Positions 7,553 to 16,371 of a stretch of 64,000 nt of DNA are shown here, piece after piece (the first letter of the stretch is position 1; every line of letters begins with the position of its first letter). Position numbers and translations under genes: made by a program. The notes under the pieces are model-generated. The model was not told where the DNA came from and ran no database searches. It worked only from the letters and a program-made list of their open reading frames with translations. Source of the DNA: Magnetospirillum molischianum DSM 120 (lineage in GTDB: Bacteria > Pseudomonadota > Alphaproteobacteria > Rhodospirillales > Magnetospirillaceae). The DNA lies in NCBI RefSeq assembly GCF_000294655.1, contig NZ_CAHP01000014.1:1-64000 (forward strand), in the 5' to 3' direction.

Positions 7553-8274
7553 GCCCGATCGACCTGGGCGGTGAACAGATAGCCGCCCCCACGCACGGTC
7601 TTGATCAGTTGCGGGTCCTTGGCATCGTCGCCCAGACGGCGACGCAGGCGGCTGACCTGGATATCGATGCTGCGATCGAACGGCGCTGCGGCGCGGCCCC
7701 GAGCGAAATCGAGCAACTGATCGCGCGACAGGACGCGACGCGGATGCTCGACGAACACCTGCAACAGCCCGAACTCGCCCGCCGACAGACCAATCATCAC
7801 GCCATCGGGCGACAGCAGATCGCGGGTGGCGAGATCGAGAACCCAGCCGTCAAAGCGCAGCCTGACCCCTTGCGGCGCGACGTCACCCTCGTCGCCGCCG
7901 CCCTGGACCCGACGCAGCACCGCTTTGATCCGGGCCAGTAATTCACGCGGATTGAACGGCTTGGCGACGTAATCGTCGGCTCCCATCTCCAGCCCGACGA
8001 TGCGATCGGTTTCCTCGCCCATCGCAGTCAGCATCACGATCGGAATCGCCGAGCGGGCTTCGCGCAGGCGACGGGTCAAGACCAGACCGTCTTCGCCGGG
8101 CAGCATCAGATCGAGAACCACCAGATCGATCCGCCGCTCGTCGAGCAATCGCATCATCTCGGTGCCGTCGCGGGCGGTCGTGACGCGCAGCCCATGCCGG
8201 GCGAGAAAGCGCGCCAGCAAGTCGCGGATTTCGCGGTCGTCATCGACGACAAGAATGTGAGGTCCGGGTTCCAT
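7549..8274 (-). CDS. OmpR-family response regulator
   Basis: Two-domain regulator of 241 residues. The receiver domain has the acidic pair in VVDDDREI, phosphoacceptor Asp in DLVVLDLMLPGEDG, Thr in IVMLTAMG and Lys in DDYVAKPFNPRELLARI. The C-terminal winged helix has the OmpR-type ...LSAGEFGLLQVFVEHPRRVLSR and DIQVSRLRRRLGDD. Upstream of its start is a 10-bp-period direct repeat GGTAAC that could be its own operator. First gene of a two-gene operon with the kinase. Target regulon is unknown. Confidence 0.93.
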   Translation of the reverse strand: MEPGPHILVVDDDREIRDLLARFLARHGLRVTTARDGTEMMRLLDERRIDLVVLDLMLPGEDGLVLTRRLREARSAIPIVMLTAMGEETDRIVGLEMGADDYVAKPFNPRELLARIKAVLRRVQGGGDEGDVAPQGVRLRFDGWVLDLATRDLLSPDGVMIGLSAGEFGLLQVFVEHPRRVLSRDQLLDFARGRAAAPFDRSIDIQVSRLRRRLGDDAKDPQLIKTVRGGGYLFTAQVDRA

Positions 8275-8318
8275 ACCGTTTTATACCGCGCCGTCACGAT
8301 GCAAGTCGGTTGGTTTTG

Positions 8319-8334
8319 GGTAACCGAAGGTAAC
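8319..8334. promoter_or_regulatory. Direct repeat GGTAAC, possible OmpR-type site
   Basis: GGTAAC occurs twice with a 10-bp period in the short gap between ygfZ and the response regulator, about 45 bases upstream of the regulator's start. OmpR-family dimers bind head-to-tail repeats about one helical turn apart. Autoregulation is a guess. Confidence 0.35.
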
Positions 8335-8336
8335 AG

Positions 8337-9239
8337 CTACTCCGTCTCGGGAAATTTCGCCCAATCGGGGCGGGTCGCGGTCAACACCGCATCGCCGCAG
8401 GTCAACCCCTGCCCGCCCGAGGCCTTGAACGCCTCCAGCCGGATCAGAGCCAAACCGAGATCGCCAACGCTGGAGCGCATTTCTCCCGCCTCGACCTCGC
8501 CATGATGGATGATCGTCCCCGCCGCCGGGGCCGGCCCCGAAATGACGACCGGCATCAACCGCTTGCGGATCAGTCCGCGATAGCGGGTGCGCGCCGTCAG
8601 TTCCTGCCCCATGTAGCAGCCCTTTTCGAAATCAACCCCGGCCAGTTCCTCATAGCCATTTTCAAGCAGAAGGGCCTTTTCCGGCTCCATATCGCGGGCG
8701 CCGTCGGGAAGGCCGAGACCGATGCGGGCACGGTCCCACTCACCGAGATCTCCCGGCGTGAACCCGGCGGCGGCCAGGGCCGTCTCGCCGCCCTCGGGCA
8801 GCAACAGCCGCACCCCGGCGGCAGCCAGACGCGGATCGACCAGAGCGATTCCGCCTGCGAACGGAGCTGTGGACCCGGCGGGAGCGGCGACGCCCAGTCG
8901 GGCGGCAGCACCGTCGCCCCAAGCGGCATAAATCGATACGGTCGGATCAGGCTCGATCGTCACCTTGGCGCGCAACCGATGCATTGTCAGCTTGCGGATC
9001 AGGGCGTCGGCCCGATCCGCCTCGGTATCGATCAGAAAGGTTCCGTCCGCCGCCTGGGCCAGGAACAGATCGAACAGAAACTTGCCCTGGGGTGTCAGCA
9101 TCGCGGCGAACAGGGCGCGGTCGAACGACAGCCGGGTAACGTCGTTGGAGATCAGCCCCTGAAGATAGGTACGGCGATCGTCGCCGCCGATCGCGATGAT
9201 GGCGCGCCGTTCCAGACGCACGAACCGCAGTTCCCTCAT
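8337..9239 (-). CDS. ygfZ: YgfZ/GcvT-domain folate-binding protein (Fe-S cluster factor)
   Basis: Folate-binding protein of 300 residues with the GcvT fold. The diagnostic YgfZ signature is FEKGCYMGQELTARTRYRG, with the essential cysteine in KGCY. The N-terminus shows RTYLQGLISNDVTRL, the typical start of the folate domain. YgfZ helps assemble or repair iron-sulfur clusters in certain enzymes, such as MiaB. The ATG preferred here has AAGGGG six bases upstream; an ATG five codons earlier lacks one. It faces away from the glycosyltransferase gene that starts 90 bases upstream. Confidence 0.9.
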   Translation of the reverse strand: MRELRFVRLERRAIIAIGGDDRRTYLQGLISNDVTRLSFDRALFAAMLTPQGKFLFDLFLAQAADGTFLIDTEADRADALIRKLTMHRLRAKVTIEPDPTVSIYAAWGDGAAARLGVAAPAGSTAPFAGGIALVDPRLAAAGVRLLLPEGGETALAAAGFTPGDLGEWDRARIGLGLPDGARDMEPEKALLLENGYEELAGVDFEKGCYMGQELTARTRYRGLIRKRLMPVVISGPAPAAGTIIHHGEVEAGEMRSSVGDLGLALIRLEAFKASGGQGLTCGDAVLTATRPDWAKFPETE

Positions 9240-9328
9240 GATGATCCCCTTCATCTCGTTCGGTTCAGAGGGTGGGACAAAGCGCCCGTGATGACAAGCC
9301 CGTTCGCCAGCCGTATAAGGATCGGACG

Positions 9329-10351
9329 ATGCATATTACCCTGGTGGACCAGTCCATCCCCTTCGACGGCCTCAGCGCCGCAACCCGGCCGCTGGGCGGC
9401 GCGGAAAAGGCGTTCGCCGCGTTGGCCGTCGCGCTGGCCCGGCGTGGCCACACGGTACGGGCCTTTAACGCCACGCCCTACGGCACCGATATCGATGGGG
9501 TGCGATGGGATCCGTTGGACGCGCGCAAACCGCCGCGCACCGATGTCCTGATCGCGTTTCGTCAACCGGCGCTGCTTGATTTCATCCGACTGGCCGACCG
9601 GCGCGTGCTGTGGATCACCGGACCGGGACGGCTCTTAGAGCGCGCCCCGGCCCGTGCCGCCCTCGACAGCTTTGCGCCGTTGCTGCTGCTGACCTCCGAA
9701 GCCCAGACGGCCGGGTTCGAACGGCGCGGACGAACCGCCGGTCTCCTGCCCCCGGCCGTGGCCGAGTCCTACCGCAGCGCCGAGCCGAGTCCGGTCCAGC
9801 CGCCTTATGCTATCGTCACCGCCCATCCCGCGCATGGACTCGACGGTATTCTGGACCTGTGGCAAAGCCGCATCCATCCTGCCGCCCCCCAAGCCGAGTT
9901 GGTACTCTGTTCAACGATCCTGGCCCGCGCCGAAGCCGGAGACGAAGCCGAAGGAGCGTTGCGCCCCGTCATCGATCGTGCCCTGGCGGCACGGGATCAG
10001 GGCGTGCGGATCGTCCGGCCTCAAGCCGATCCCGGCATGGCGGCTTTGTTCGCCGGGGCCAGCGTGCATCTTCATCCCGGCCATGCGGACGACATGGGCT
10101 GCTTCACCCTGATGGAAAGCCAGGCCTGCGGCTGCCCGGCCGTGGTGCGGCCGCTGGGAGCGGCAGGCGAGCGGGTCGCCAACGGTGTCTCTGCCTATGT
10201 CGTGCCGGACGACGATTCGTTCGCCAATTTGGCGCTGCTGCTGTTGACCGACCGTGCTCTTCAGGGGGTGTTGAGCCGCGAGGCCAAGGGACTCTACCGG
10301 ACCCGATCCTGGGATAACGCCGCCATGGTGCTGGAAGGCTGGATTTCGTGA
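9329..10351 (+). CDS. Glycosyltransferase (GT-B, family 4-like)
   Basis: Cytoplasmic glycosyltransferase of 340 residues. The N-terminus MHITLVDQSIPFDGLSAATRPLGGAEKAFAAL has the Gly-Gly-Ala/Glu loop of GT-B enzymes, and the C-terminal donor site reads FTLMESQACGCPAVVRP...GERVANG, the E-x7-E-like motif region of family 4. AAGGAT lies before the ATG. Overlaps the next glycosyltransferase gene by four bases (GTGA), so it is coupled to it. Acceptor and donor sugars are not evident. The cluster with asparagine synthase suggests a polysaccharide or glycoconjugate. Confidence 0.82.
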   Translation: MHITLVDQSIPFDGLSAATRPLGGAEKAFAALAVALARRGHTVRAFNATPYGTDIDGVRWDPLDARKPPRTDVLIAFRQPALLDFIRLADRRVLWITGPGRLLERAPARAALDSFAPLLLLTSEAQTAGFERRGRTAGLLPPAVAESYRSAEPSPVQPPYAIVTAHPAHGLDGILDLWQSRIHPAAPQAELVLCSTILARAEAGDEAEGALRPVIDRALAARDQGVRIVRPQADPGMAALFAGASVHLHPGHADDMGCFTLMESQACGCPAVVRPLGAAGERVANGVSAYVVPDDDSFANLALLLLTDRALQGVLSREAKGLYRTRSWDNAAMVLEGWIS

Positions 10352-11379
10352 CCCGGTTGCTCCAGATGATGGCCGGAGCCCGTCACGGTGGGGCCGAAGC
10401 ATTCTTCGAACGGCTGGCACCGGCATTGGCCCGCGCCGGACTCGCCCAACATCTGCTGATCCGCGCCGACGCCGAACGAGCAGCCCGGCTGCGCGCCGCC
10501 GGGCTGGAAGTGACCGAACTCGGTTTCGGTGGCGCTCTCGACCTGTTTACCCGCCGTCGCGCCGCCACCATCGCCAAAACATTCCGGCCCGACATCGCTT
10601 TGGCCTGGATGAACCGCGCCGCCCGCTTCCTGCCCAAAGGCGACATCGTTCGGGTCGGACGGCTGGGCGGCTATTACGACCTCAAATATTACCGCGCCTG
10701 CGACCATCTGGCTGGCAACACCCCCGATCTGTGCGCCTGGATTGCCAAACAGGGCTGGCCCGCCGACCGGGTTCATTACCTGCCCAATTTCGCCGCCGAT
10801 CCCGGCCCCTCCCCGGAGCCGTTGCCGCGCCAGTCGTTCGACACCCCGCCCGAGGCAAAGCTGATCGTCGCGCTGGGGCGGCTGCATCCCAACAAAGGCT
10901 TCGACGTGCTGCTGCGCGCAGTGGCGCGGGTCGAAGGCGCGGTGCTGTGGCTGGCTGGAGAAGGGCCATTGCGGGCCGAGCTGACCGCCCAGGCCGAAAC
11001 ACTGGGGATCGCCTCGCGGGTCCGCTTCCTCGGCTGGCGCGACGACGGCCCCCGGCTGCTGGCAAGCGCCGATCTGTTCGTCTGCCCGTCGCGGCACGAA
11101 CCGCTCGGGAATGTGGTGATCGAAGCCTGGGCCGCCGCCCGGCCGGTGATCGCCGCCGCATCGCAAGGGCCAAGTCAATTGATCCGAGACGGCATCGACG
11201 GTCTTCTGGTGCCGGTGGACGATGACGATGCGATGGCGGCGGGACTCGCCCGGCTGCTGGCCGATCCGGCCCTGGCCGCCACCCTGGCCAGCGCTGGCCG
11301 TGCCGCCTACGACGCCCACTTCACCGAGGCGGCGGTGGTGGCGCGCTATATCGAATTCTTCGAACGGGTAAAACGCTGA
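10348..11379 (+). CDS. Glycosyltransferase family 4
   Basis: GT-B enzyme of 343 residues starting with GTG inside the GTGA overlap with the preceding gene. N-terminal GARHGGAEAFFERLAPALARAG is the acceptor-side glycine loop. The donor domain has KLIVALGRLHPNKGFDVLLRAVAR, RVRFLGWRDD and CPSRHEPLGNVVIEAWAAARPVIAA, with the EPLGNVVIE retaining-type nucleotide-sugar site. It ends with TGATG, overlapping the asparagine synthase start. This tight three-gene string suggests one pathway. Sugar specificity cannot be read from sequence. Confidence 0.86.
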   Translation: MTRLLQMMAGARHGGAEAFFERLAPALARAGLAQHLLIRADAERAARLRAAGLEVTELGFGGALDLFTRRRAATIAKTFRPDIALAWMNRAARFLPKGDIVRVGRLGGYYDLKYYRACDHLAGNTPDLCAWIAKQGWPADRVHYLPNFAADPGPSPEPLPRQSFDTPPEAKLIVALGRLHPNKGFDVLLRAVARVEGAVLWLAGEGPLRAELTAQAETLGIASRVRFLGWRDDGPRLLASADLFVCPSRHEPLGNVVIEAWAAARPVIAAASQGPSQLIRDGIDGLLVPVDDDDAMAAGLARLLADPALAATLASAGRAAYDAHFTEAAVVARYIEFFERVKR

Positions 11380-13139
11380 TGTGCGGGATTGCCGGTCTTA
11401 TGACGGCCGATGGAACCGCCCCGGCGGCGGACATCCTCGACCGGCTGGCCGAGGCGCTGGCCCATCGCGGCCCGGACGGACGCGGACGCCGGGTCACAGG
11501 CTCGGTCGGGCTGATCCAGAACCGGCTGTCGATCATCGATCTGAAGGGCGGACGTCAGCCGATCCTGGACGAATACGGTAACGCGATCGTCGCCAATGGC
11601 GAGATCTACAATTACCTCGAACTGAAAGCGGCAATGCCGGAGCAGCGCTTCGCGACTGGCTCGGATAGCGAACCGCCACTGCATCTACACCGGCAACGCG
11701 GCCTCGACTTCATTCACGCCCTGCGCGGAATGTACGCTCTGGCAATCCATGATGTCGCCGCCGACCGACTGATCCTGTCGCGCGACCCGTTCGGGATCAA
11801 GCCGCTGTATCTGGCCGAAGGGCCGTGGGGACTGGCCTTCGCCTCGGAACCCGCGGCGTTGATCGCGGCTGGTCTGGTCAAACCCCATGTGGAGCCCCAG
11901 GCACGGGCGGAACTGCTTCAGATGCAGTTCACCAGCGGAACCGACACGATCTTTACCGGCATCCGGCGCCTTGCGCCCGGTGAGACACTCGTGGTCGAGC
12001 GTGGACGGATCGTCGAATCCCGCCACCGCGCCGCGTTGCCTCCCGGCCCTCCGGTCAAGGGACAGCCCGAGACGCTGCTGGAGCGGCTTGATTGCCTGCT
12101 GACAGAGACGGTCGAACTGCATCAACGCTCCGATGTGCCCTATGGAATGTTCCTGTCGGGCGGGATCGATTCCTCGGTGGTGCTGGCGCTGATGGCCCGG
12201 TTGAATCCAACTGGTATTCTTGCCTTCACCGCCGGTTTTCCCGGCACCGGCGTCCATGACGAGCGCGCTCATGCTCGCGCTCTGGCGGAATCGGTCGGAG
12301 CCAGGCATGTCGAAGTCGAATTCACCGAGGCCGATTTCTGGGACTTGCTGCCGAAGATCGCCGCCTGCATGGACGATCCCGCCGCCGATTACGCCTGCCT
12401 GCCGACCTACAAGTTGGCCCGCGAGGCAGTGAAGGACGTCAAGGTGATCCTGTCCGGCGAAGGCGGAGACGAATTGTTCGCGGGCTATGGCCGCCATCGT
12501 CACGCCGCCCGCCCCTGGCCGTTCGCACGGGCGATGCGCCGCAACGGCAGCTTCGACCGACTGGACGTGCTGCGCGCGGGCCTCGGCGATGGCTGGCGCG
12601 ACCGCTTCGCTGCCGTGCAACGGGCCGAATCCGGTCAAGACCGCACCCGCCTTCAGGCGGCGCAGGCGACCGATTGTGCCGACTGGCTGCCCCACGACCT
12701 GCTGACCAAGGCCGATCGTTGCCTGATGGCACACGGCATTGAGGGGCGAGTGCCGTTCCTCGACCCCGTACTGGCCGAGTTCGCCTTCCGTCTGCCCGAC
12801 AGGATGAAGATCCGGGACGGGATGGGGAAATGGCTGCTGCGCCGTTGGCTCGACGGCGCTCTGCCCCAGGCCCGGCCGTTCGAAAAGAAACGCGGTTTTA
12901 CCGTCCCGGTCGCCGAATGGATCGCCCGCCGTCCGGAAATCGGGCCGCTGGTGGCGCGCCAGCCCGGCATTGCCGAGATTTGCCGCCCCGGCGCGGTCGA
13001 AGCTCTTTTCGCCGGATGCGGCAAGAGCACCGGCTTCGCCTGCTGGACCCTGTTGTTCTACGCCCTGTGGCACCGCCGTCATATCTTGGGCCTTCCGGCC
13101 GATGGCGACGTGGCCGCATTGCTGGGCGATGGATTATGA
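11379..13139 (+). CDS. asnB: Asparagine synthase, glutamine-hydrolysing (AsnB type)
   Basis: Two-domain amidotransferase of 586 residues. The N-terminal nucleophile glutaminase starts MCGIAGL (Cys2 catalytic after Met removal), with RLSIIDL and NGEIYNY. The C-terminal synthetase has the ATP PP-loop SGGIDSS near residue 260, GEGGDELFAGY near 360 and HGIEGRVPFLD. Complete, so probably active. The start overlaps the glycosyltransferase stop (TGATG). AsnB homologues in sugar clusters sometimes amidate glycan uronic acids or other acids rather than aspartate. Because the gene follows two glycosyltransferases, that alternative should stay open. Confidence 0.88.
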   Translation: MCGIAGLMTADGTAPAADILDRLAEALAHRGPDGRGRRVTGSVGLIQNRLSIIDLKGGRQPILDEYGNAIVANGEIYNYLELKAAMPEQRFATGSDSEPPLHLHRQRGLDFIHALRGMYALAIHDVAADRLILSRDPFGIKPLYLAEGPWGLAFASEPAALIAAGLVKPHVEPQARAELLQMQFTSGTDTIFTGIRRLAPGETLVVERGRIVESRHRAALPPGPPVKGQPETLLERLDCLLTETVELHQRSDVPYGMFLSGGIDSSVVLALMARLNPTGILAFTAGFPGTGVHDERAHARALAESVGARHVEVEFTEADFWDLLPKIAACMDDPAADYACLPTYKLAREAVKDVKVILSGEGGDELFAGYGRHRHAARPWPFARAMRRNGSFDRLDVLRAGLGDGWRDRFAAVQRAESGQDRTRLQAAQATDCADWLPHDLLTKADRCLMAHGIEGRVPFLDPVLAEFAFRLPDRMKIRDGMGKWLLRRWLDGALPQARPFEKKRGFTVPVAEWIARRPEIGPLVARQPGIAEICRPGAVEALFAGCGKSTGFACWTLLFYALWHRRHILGLPADGDVAALLGDGL

Positions 13140-13176
13140 TGTCGCTTCGTTCCTCCCCCAGCCCCCGAGGCCGCCG

Positions 13177-14520
13177 ATGACCGTTCTCTTCGATCTGATC
13201 CTGCGCCACGGCACCCTTGTCACACCGGGCGGCATCGTCCGCACCGATGTCGGCGTCCGCGACGGTCGTATCGCCGCGATCGGCGATCTGTTCGCCGCCA
13301 CCGCGATCGAGGATGTCGATATGTCCGGGCTGACCGTGCTGCCCGGCGTGATCGACAGTCAGGTTCATTTCCGCGAACCGGGCGCGGAGCATAAGGAAGA
13401 TTTGGAGAGCGGCACCGCCGCTGCCGCACTGGGCGGCGTTGTCGGCGTGTTCGAGATGCCCAACACCCGCCCCTCCACCACGACGGACGAAGCCATCGCC
13501 GACAAGCTGGCCCGCGCCCGAGGCCGCGCCTGGGTCGATCACGCCTTCTATCTGGGCGCGGCGGCGGACAATATCGCCCACCTCGCCGAATGGGAACGCC
13601 TGCCCGGTTGCGCTGGAATCAAGGTCTTCATGGGATCGAGTACCGGCAACCTGCTGGTCGAGGACGACGCGACCCTGGCCGCCGTGCTGAAGGCCGGAAC
13701 CCGCCGTGTCGCGGTCCATTGCGAGGACGAAGCACGCTTGCGCCAGCGCCGCACCCTGGCCGAGGCCGAAGGTCATCCCCGCGCTCATCCGCACTGGCGG
13801 GATGCCGAAACCGCGCTGATTGCCACCCAGCGGCTAGTCAGACTGGCCGAGCAGGTCGGGCGACGGGTCCATGTCCTTCACGTCACCTCGGCCGAGGAAA
13901 TGGCTTTTCTCGGTCAGCACAAGGATTGGGCGACGGTCGAGACGACGCCTCAACATCTGACCCTGGCCGCGCCGGAATGCTACGAACGTCTGGGCACCCT
14001 GGCTCAGATGAACCCGCCGATCCGCGATGCGCGCCATCGCGAGGCTTTGTGGACCGCGATCGCAGGCGGAATCGTTGATGTGCTGGGGTCGGATCACGCG
14101 CCGCACACCCTCGCCGAAAAGGACCAGCCCTACCCCGCCAGCCCATCGGGAATGACCGGAGTGCAGACCCTGGTGCCGATCATGCTCGATCATGTCGCCG
14201 AGGGGCGGCTGGGGCTGGAACGGCTGGTTGATCTGACCAGCGCCGGACCGGCCCGGATTTTCGGCATCGCCGGTAAGGGCCGGATCGCCATCGGTTACGA
14301 TGCCGACTTTACCGTCGTCGATCTAAAGGCCGAACGGACCATCACCAACGATTGGATCGCCAGCCGGTGCGGTTGGACTCCATTCGACGGCAAACGGGTC
14401 ACCGGCTGGCCAATCGCCACCATCCTGCGCGGCCGTACCGTGATGCGCGACGGCCAGTTGCTGGGCCAACCCGGCGGCGAGCCAATCCGCTTTCACGAAG
14501 CCCCGCCGTCACACGGCTGA
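13177..14520 (+). CDS. pyrC: Dihydroorotase (class I, PyrC-like)
   Basis: Amidohydrolase of 447 residues, the class I length, acting in pyrimidine synthesis (carbamoyl aspartate to dihydroorotate). The barrel metal site is readable: first-strand motif DSQVHFREPG, the bridging Lys in GIKVFMGSSTG, His in VHCEDE and HVLHVTSAEE, and Asp in LGSDHAPHT. The first-strand motif is usually D-x-H-V-H-F; here the first His is Gln, a variant I recall in alphaproteobacterial dihydroorotases, so activity is not excluded. GAGG precedes the ATG. Its neighbour on the left is asnB and on the right a convergent HIT gene. An allantoinase-like or hydantoinase-like activity is less likely. Confidence 0.82.
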   Translation: MTVLFDLILRHGTLVTPGGIVRTDVGVRDGRIAAIGDLFAATAIEDVDMSGLTVLPGVIDSQVHFREPGAEHKEDLESGTAAAALGGVVGVFEMPNTRPSTTTDEAIADKLARARGRAWVDHAFYLGAAADNIAHLAEWERLPGCAGIKVFMGSSTGNLLVEDDATLAAVLKAGTRRVAVHCEDEARLRQRRTLAEAEGHPRAHPHWRDAETALIATQRLVRLAEQVGRRVHVLHVTSAEEMAFLGQHKDWATVETTPQHLTLAAPECYERLGTLAQMNPPIRDARHREALWTAIAGGIVDVLGSDHAPHTLAEKDQPYPASPSGMTGVQTLVPIMLDHVAEGRLGLERLVDLTSAGPARIFGIAGKGRIAIGYDADFTVVDLKAERTITNDWIASRCGWTPFDGKRVTGWPIATILRGRTVMRDGQLLGQPGGEPIRFHEAPPSHG

Positions 14521-14523
14521 GGA

Positions 14524-14925
14524 TCAGCCGAGAACAGCACGCCACTCTTCGACCCGGCGCATCAGATCTTCGGCATCGTAAGGAACGGGGGGAAGCGCGC
14601 CCCACACCGGACGGGGCCAGACGGGATCATCCCGGAACCGGGCGATGACGTGGACATGCAGTTGAGGCACGACGTTGCCCAACGCGGCGACATTGATTCG
14701 GTCCGGCGAAAGCCGGGCGCGGACGATATCGGAAAGTCGGGCAATTTCTTCGATGAGCAGGGCGCGGTCGGCGGCGTCGAGATCTCCGATCTCGGCGACG
14801 TTGGCGCGGCGCGGCACCAGGATCAGCCACGGATAAGTCCGTTCGTTCATCAACAGAACGCGGCTTAATTGCCAATCGGCAACCAAAATCGTGTCCGCAA
14901 ACAACTTCGGGTGGAGTTCAAACAT
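14524..14925 (-). CDS. HIT-family nucleotide hydrolase/transferase
   Basis: Small histidine-triad protein of 133 residues. It has the N-terminal LHPKLFADT and the loop WLILVPRR. The triad region reads PQLHVHVIARFRDDPVWPRPVWG: the first two histidines of H-x-H-x-H are present and the third position is Ile, a pattern I recall from a widespread proteobacterial subgroup. A longer ORF exists upstream, but its sequence does not look like protein, and the chosen ATG has AGGAGA nine bases upstream. Convergent with pyrC, two bases apart. Substrate, possibly a dinucleoside polyphosphate or AMP conjugate, is unknown. Confidence 0.83.
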   Translation of the reverse strand: MFELHPKLFADTILVADWQLSRVLLMNERTYPWLILVPRRANVAEIGDLDAADRALLIEEIARLSDIVRARLSPDRINVAALGNVVPQLHVHVIARFRDDPVWPRPVWGALPPVPYDAEDLMRRVEEWRAVLG

Positions 14926-15001
14926 TTCGTCCTGTCTCCTCATTGCGCAAGAAGGCGCATTCGCGGTATCAGGGGGAGCAATCATTTCGAGGTCCGGTCT
15001 G

Positions 15002-16183
15002 ATGCGTCCTACCCGCTCTAATCTTTTCGGTCGAGTGTTTTCTTCCCTGGCGGTAACGCTTCTTTCCGCGGCGATCTTTATCTGTGCCACCGAATATATT
15101 GCGGGTCTCATTCTTAAGCAGCTGCGCGAAAAACGCCCTCTTTTCTCTGTCGCCTATACTGACGACAACGTTCGGAAACTATTCGACACAGAGAATCCCG
15201 ACCGCTACCGGGAGATCATGCTCGAAGGCTGGCGTCAGTCCGATACGACCTACAGTCCGTTCGTCGAATACCGAATGACCCCGTACCAGGGGCAACATTT
15301 TAATGTCGATGAAAATGGGATTCGTCCGAATGGCGGGACGGCTCCCGATCTCACCGCTGCCGGCCCCAAGATTTTTATCTTTGGCGGTTCGACGACACTG
15401 GGTCTTGGCGTCGGCGACGACGAAACGATCCCCGCTTATGTCGAACAGGCGTTGAGGGCCGCCGGTCGCACCGACGCCCAGGTGTTCAATTTCGGCGTGG
15501 TCTCGTACTATTCGACCCAGGAGCGGATCGCCCTCGAACAATTGCTGACCGCCGGGATCAAGCCCGATGTCGCCGTGTTCATCGATGGGATCAACGACTT
15601 TTATTACTGCACAATTCCCGATGTCAGTGCGTGGAACGACCGGCTGGTGCAGTTGACCAATGCACGGTCGCGGATGCCGATTTTGCTTGAACTGTCATCG
15701 CGGTCGAACGTGGTTTATCTTGCCCGCCATCTTAGCGGCGACAAATCGGTTGTCGTGCGCGAGTGGGGCAGCTTCTGCGACAACGAAGCCGATGTTGCCC
15801 AGGTGGCCCACCGTCTCGACACCAACCGCCGGATCATCGATGCCACCGCCGAGCGGCTGGGGTTCAAGGCTCTGTTCGTCCAGCAGCCGGTACCGACGTA
15901 TTCTTATGACAACCGTAAGCGTCCGTTCCCGGTCCAGGAAGAAATGCTGGGCTATCATATGAATTCGGCGCGGGGCTATCCTCTGATGGCACAGCAACGG
16001 TCGCAGGGCCAATTGTGGAGCAGAGGGGTGTTATGGCTGGCCGAACTCGAACCGCCCGAGGGCAACGCCTATATCGACACCATCCATTATTCGCCCCGGT
16101 TCAATAAGGTGATCGGCAATAGAATTGCCCAGGCGATCCTGGACGAGGGACATCTGCCTCCCCTTACCACTCCATCGCCATAA
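15002..16183 (+). CDS. Membrane-anchored SGNH-hydrolase-like protein
   Basis: Product of 393 residues. One N-terminal membrane segment (FGRVFSSLAVTLLSAAIFIC) precedes a periplasmic domain with an SGNH-type fold: FIFGGSTTLGLGVGDDETIPAYV (nucleophile Ser in GGST), the Gly block FNFGVVSYYSTQERIAL, the Asn block FIDGINDFYY and a C-terminal DTIHYS with the catalytic Asp/His pair. Such proteins often add or remove acyl groups on extracellular glycans. It is divergent from the HIT gene. The chosen ATG has GAGG upstream. Substrate is unknown. Confidence 0.75.
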   Translation: MRPTRSNLFGRVFSSLAVTLLSAAIFICATEYIAGLILKQLREKRPLFSVAYTDDNVRKLFDTENPDRYREIMLEGWRQSDTTYSPFVEYRMTPYQGQHFNVDENGIRPNGGTAPDLTAAGPKIFIFGGSTTLGLGVGDDETIPAYVEQALRAAGRTDAQVFNFGVVSYYSTQERIALEQLLTAGIKPDVAVFIDGINDFYYCTIPDVSAWNDRLVQLTNARSRMPILLELSSRSNVVYLARHLSGDKSVVVREWGSFCDNEADVAQVAHRLDTNRRIIDATAERLGFKALFVQQPVPTYSYDNRKRPFPVQEEMLGYHMNSARGYPLMAQQRSQGQLWSRGVLWLAELEPPEGNAYIDTIHYSPRFNKVIGNRIAQAILDEGHLPPLTTPSP

Positions 16184-16371
16184 ATGTGCCCATCGCGGAT
16201 GTTGCGGACATATTCATGACATACCCGATTCCGGCGCATCGGTGCCCTGCGTTTCCATATCTTGCGTGCTAATGTCGCCACGCTCAGTATCTTTCCCGCA
16301 GGGAATATGCACGTCCGCTCCGGGCCTGACGTCTGTCTGCCCTCCGTCATCGTCAAAAACGGGAAAAAGCT

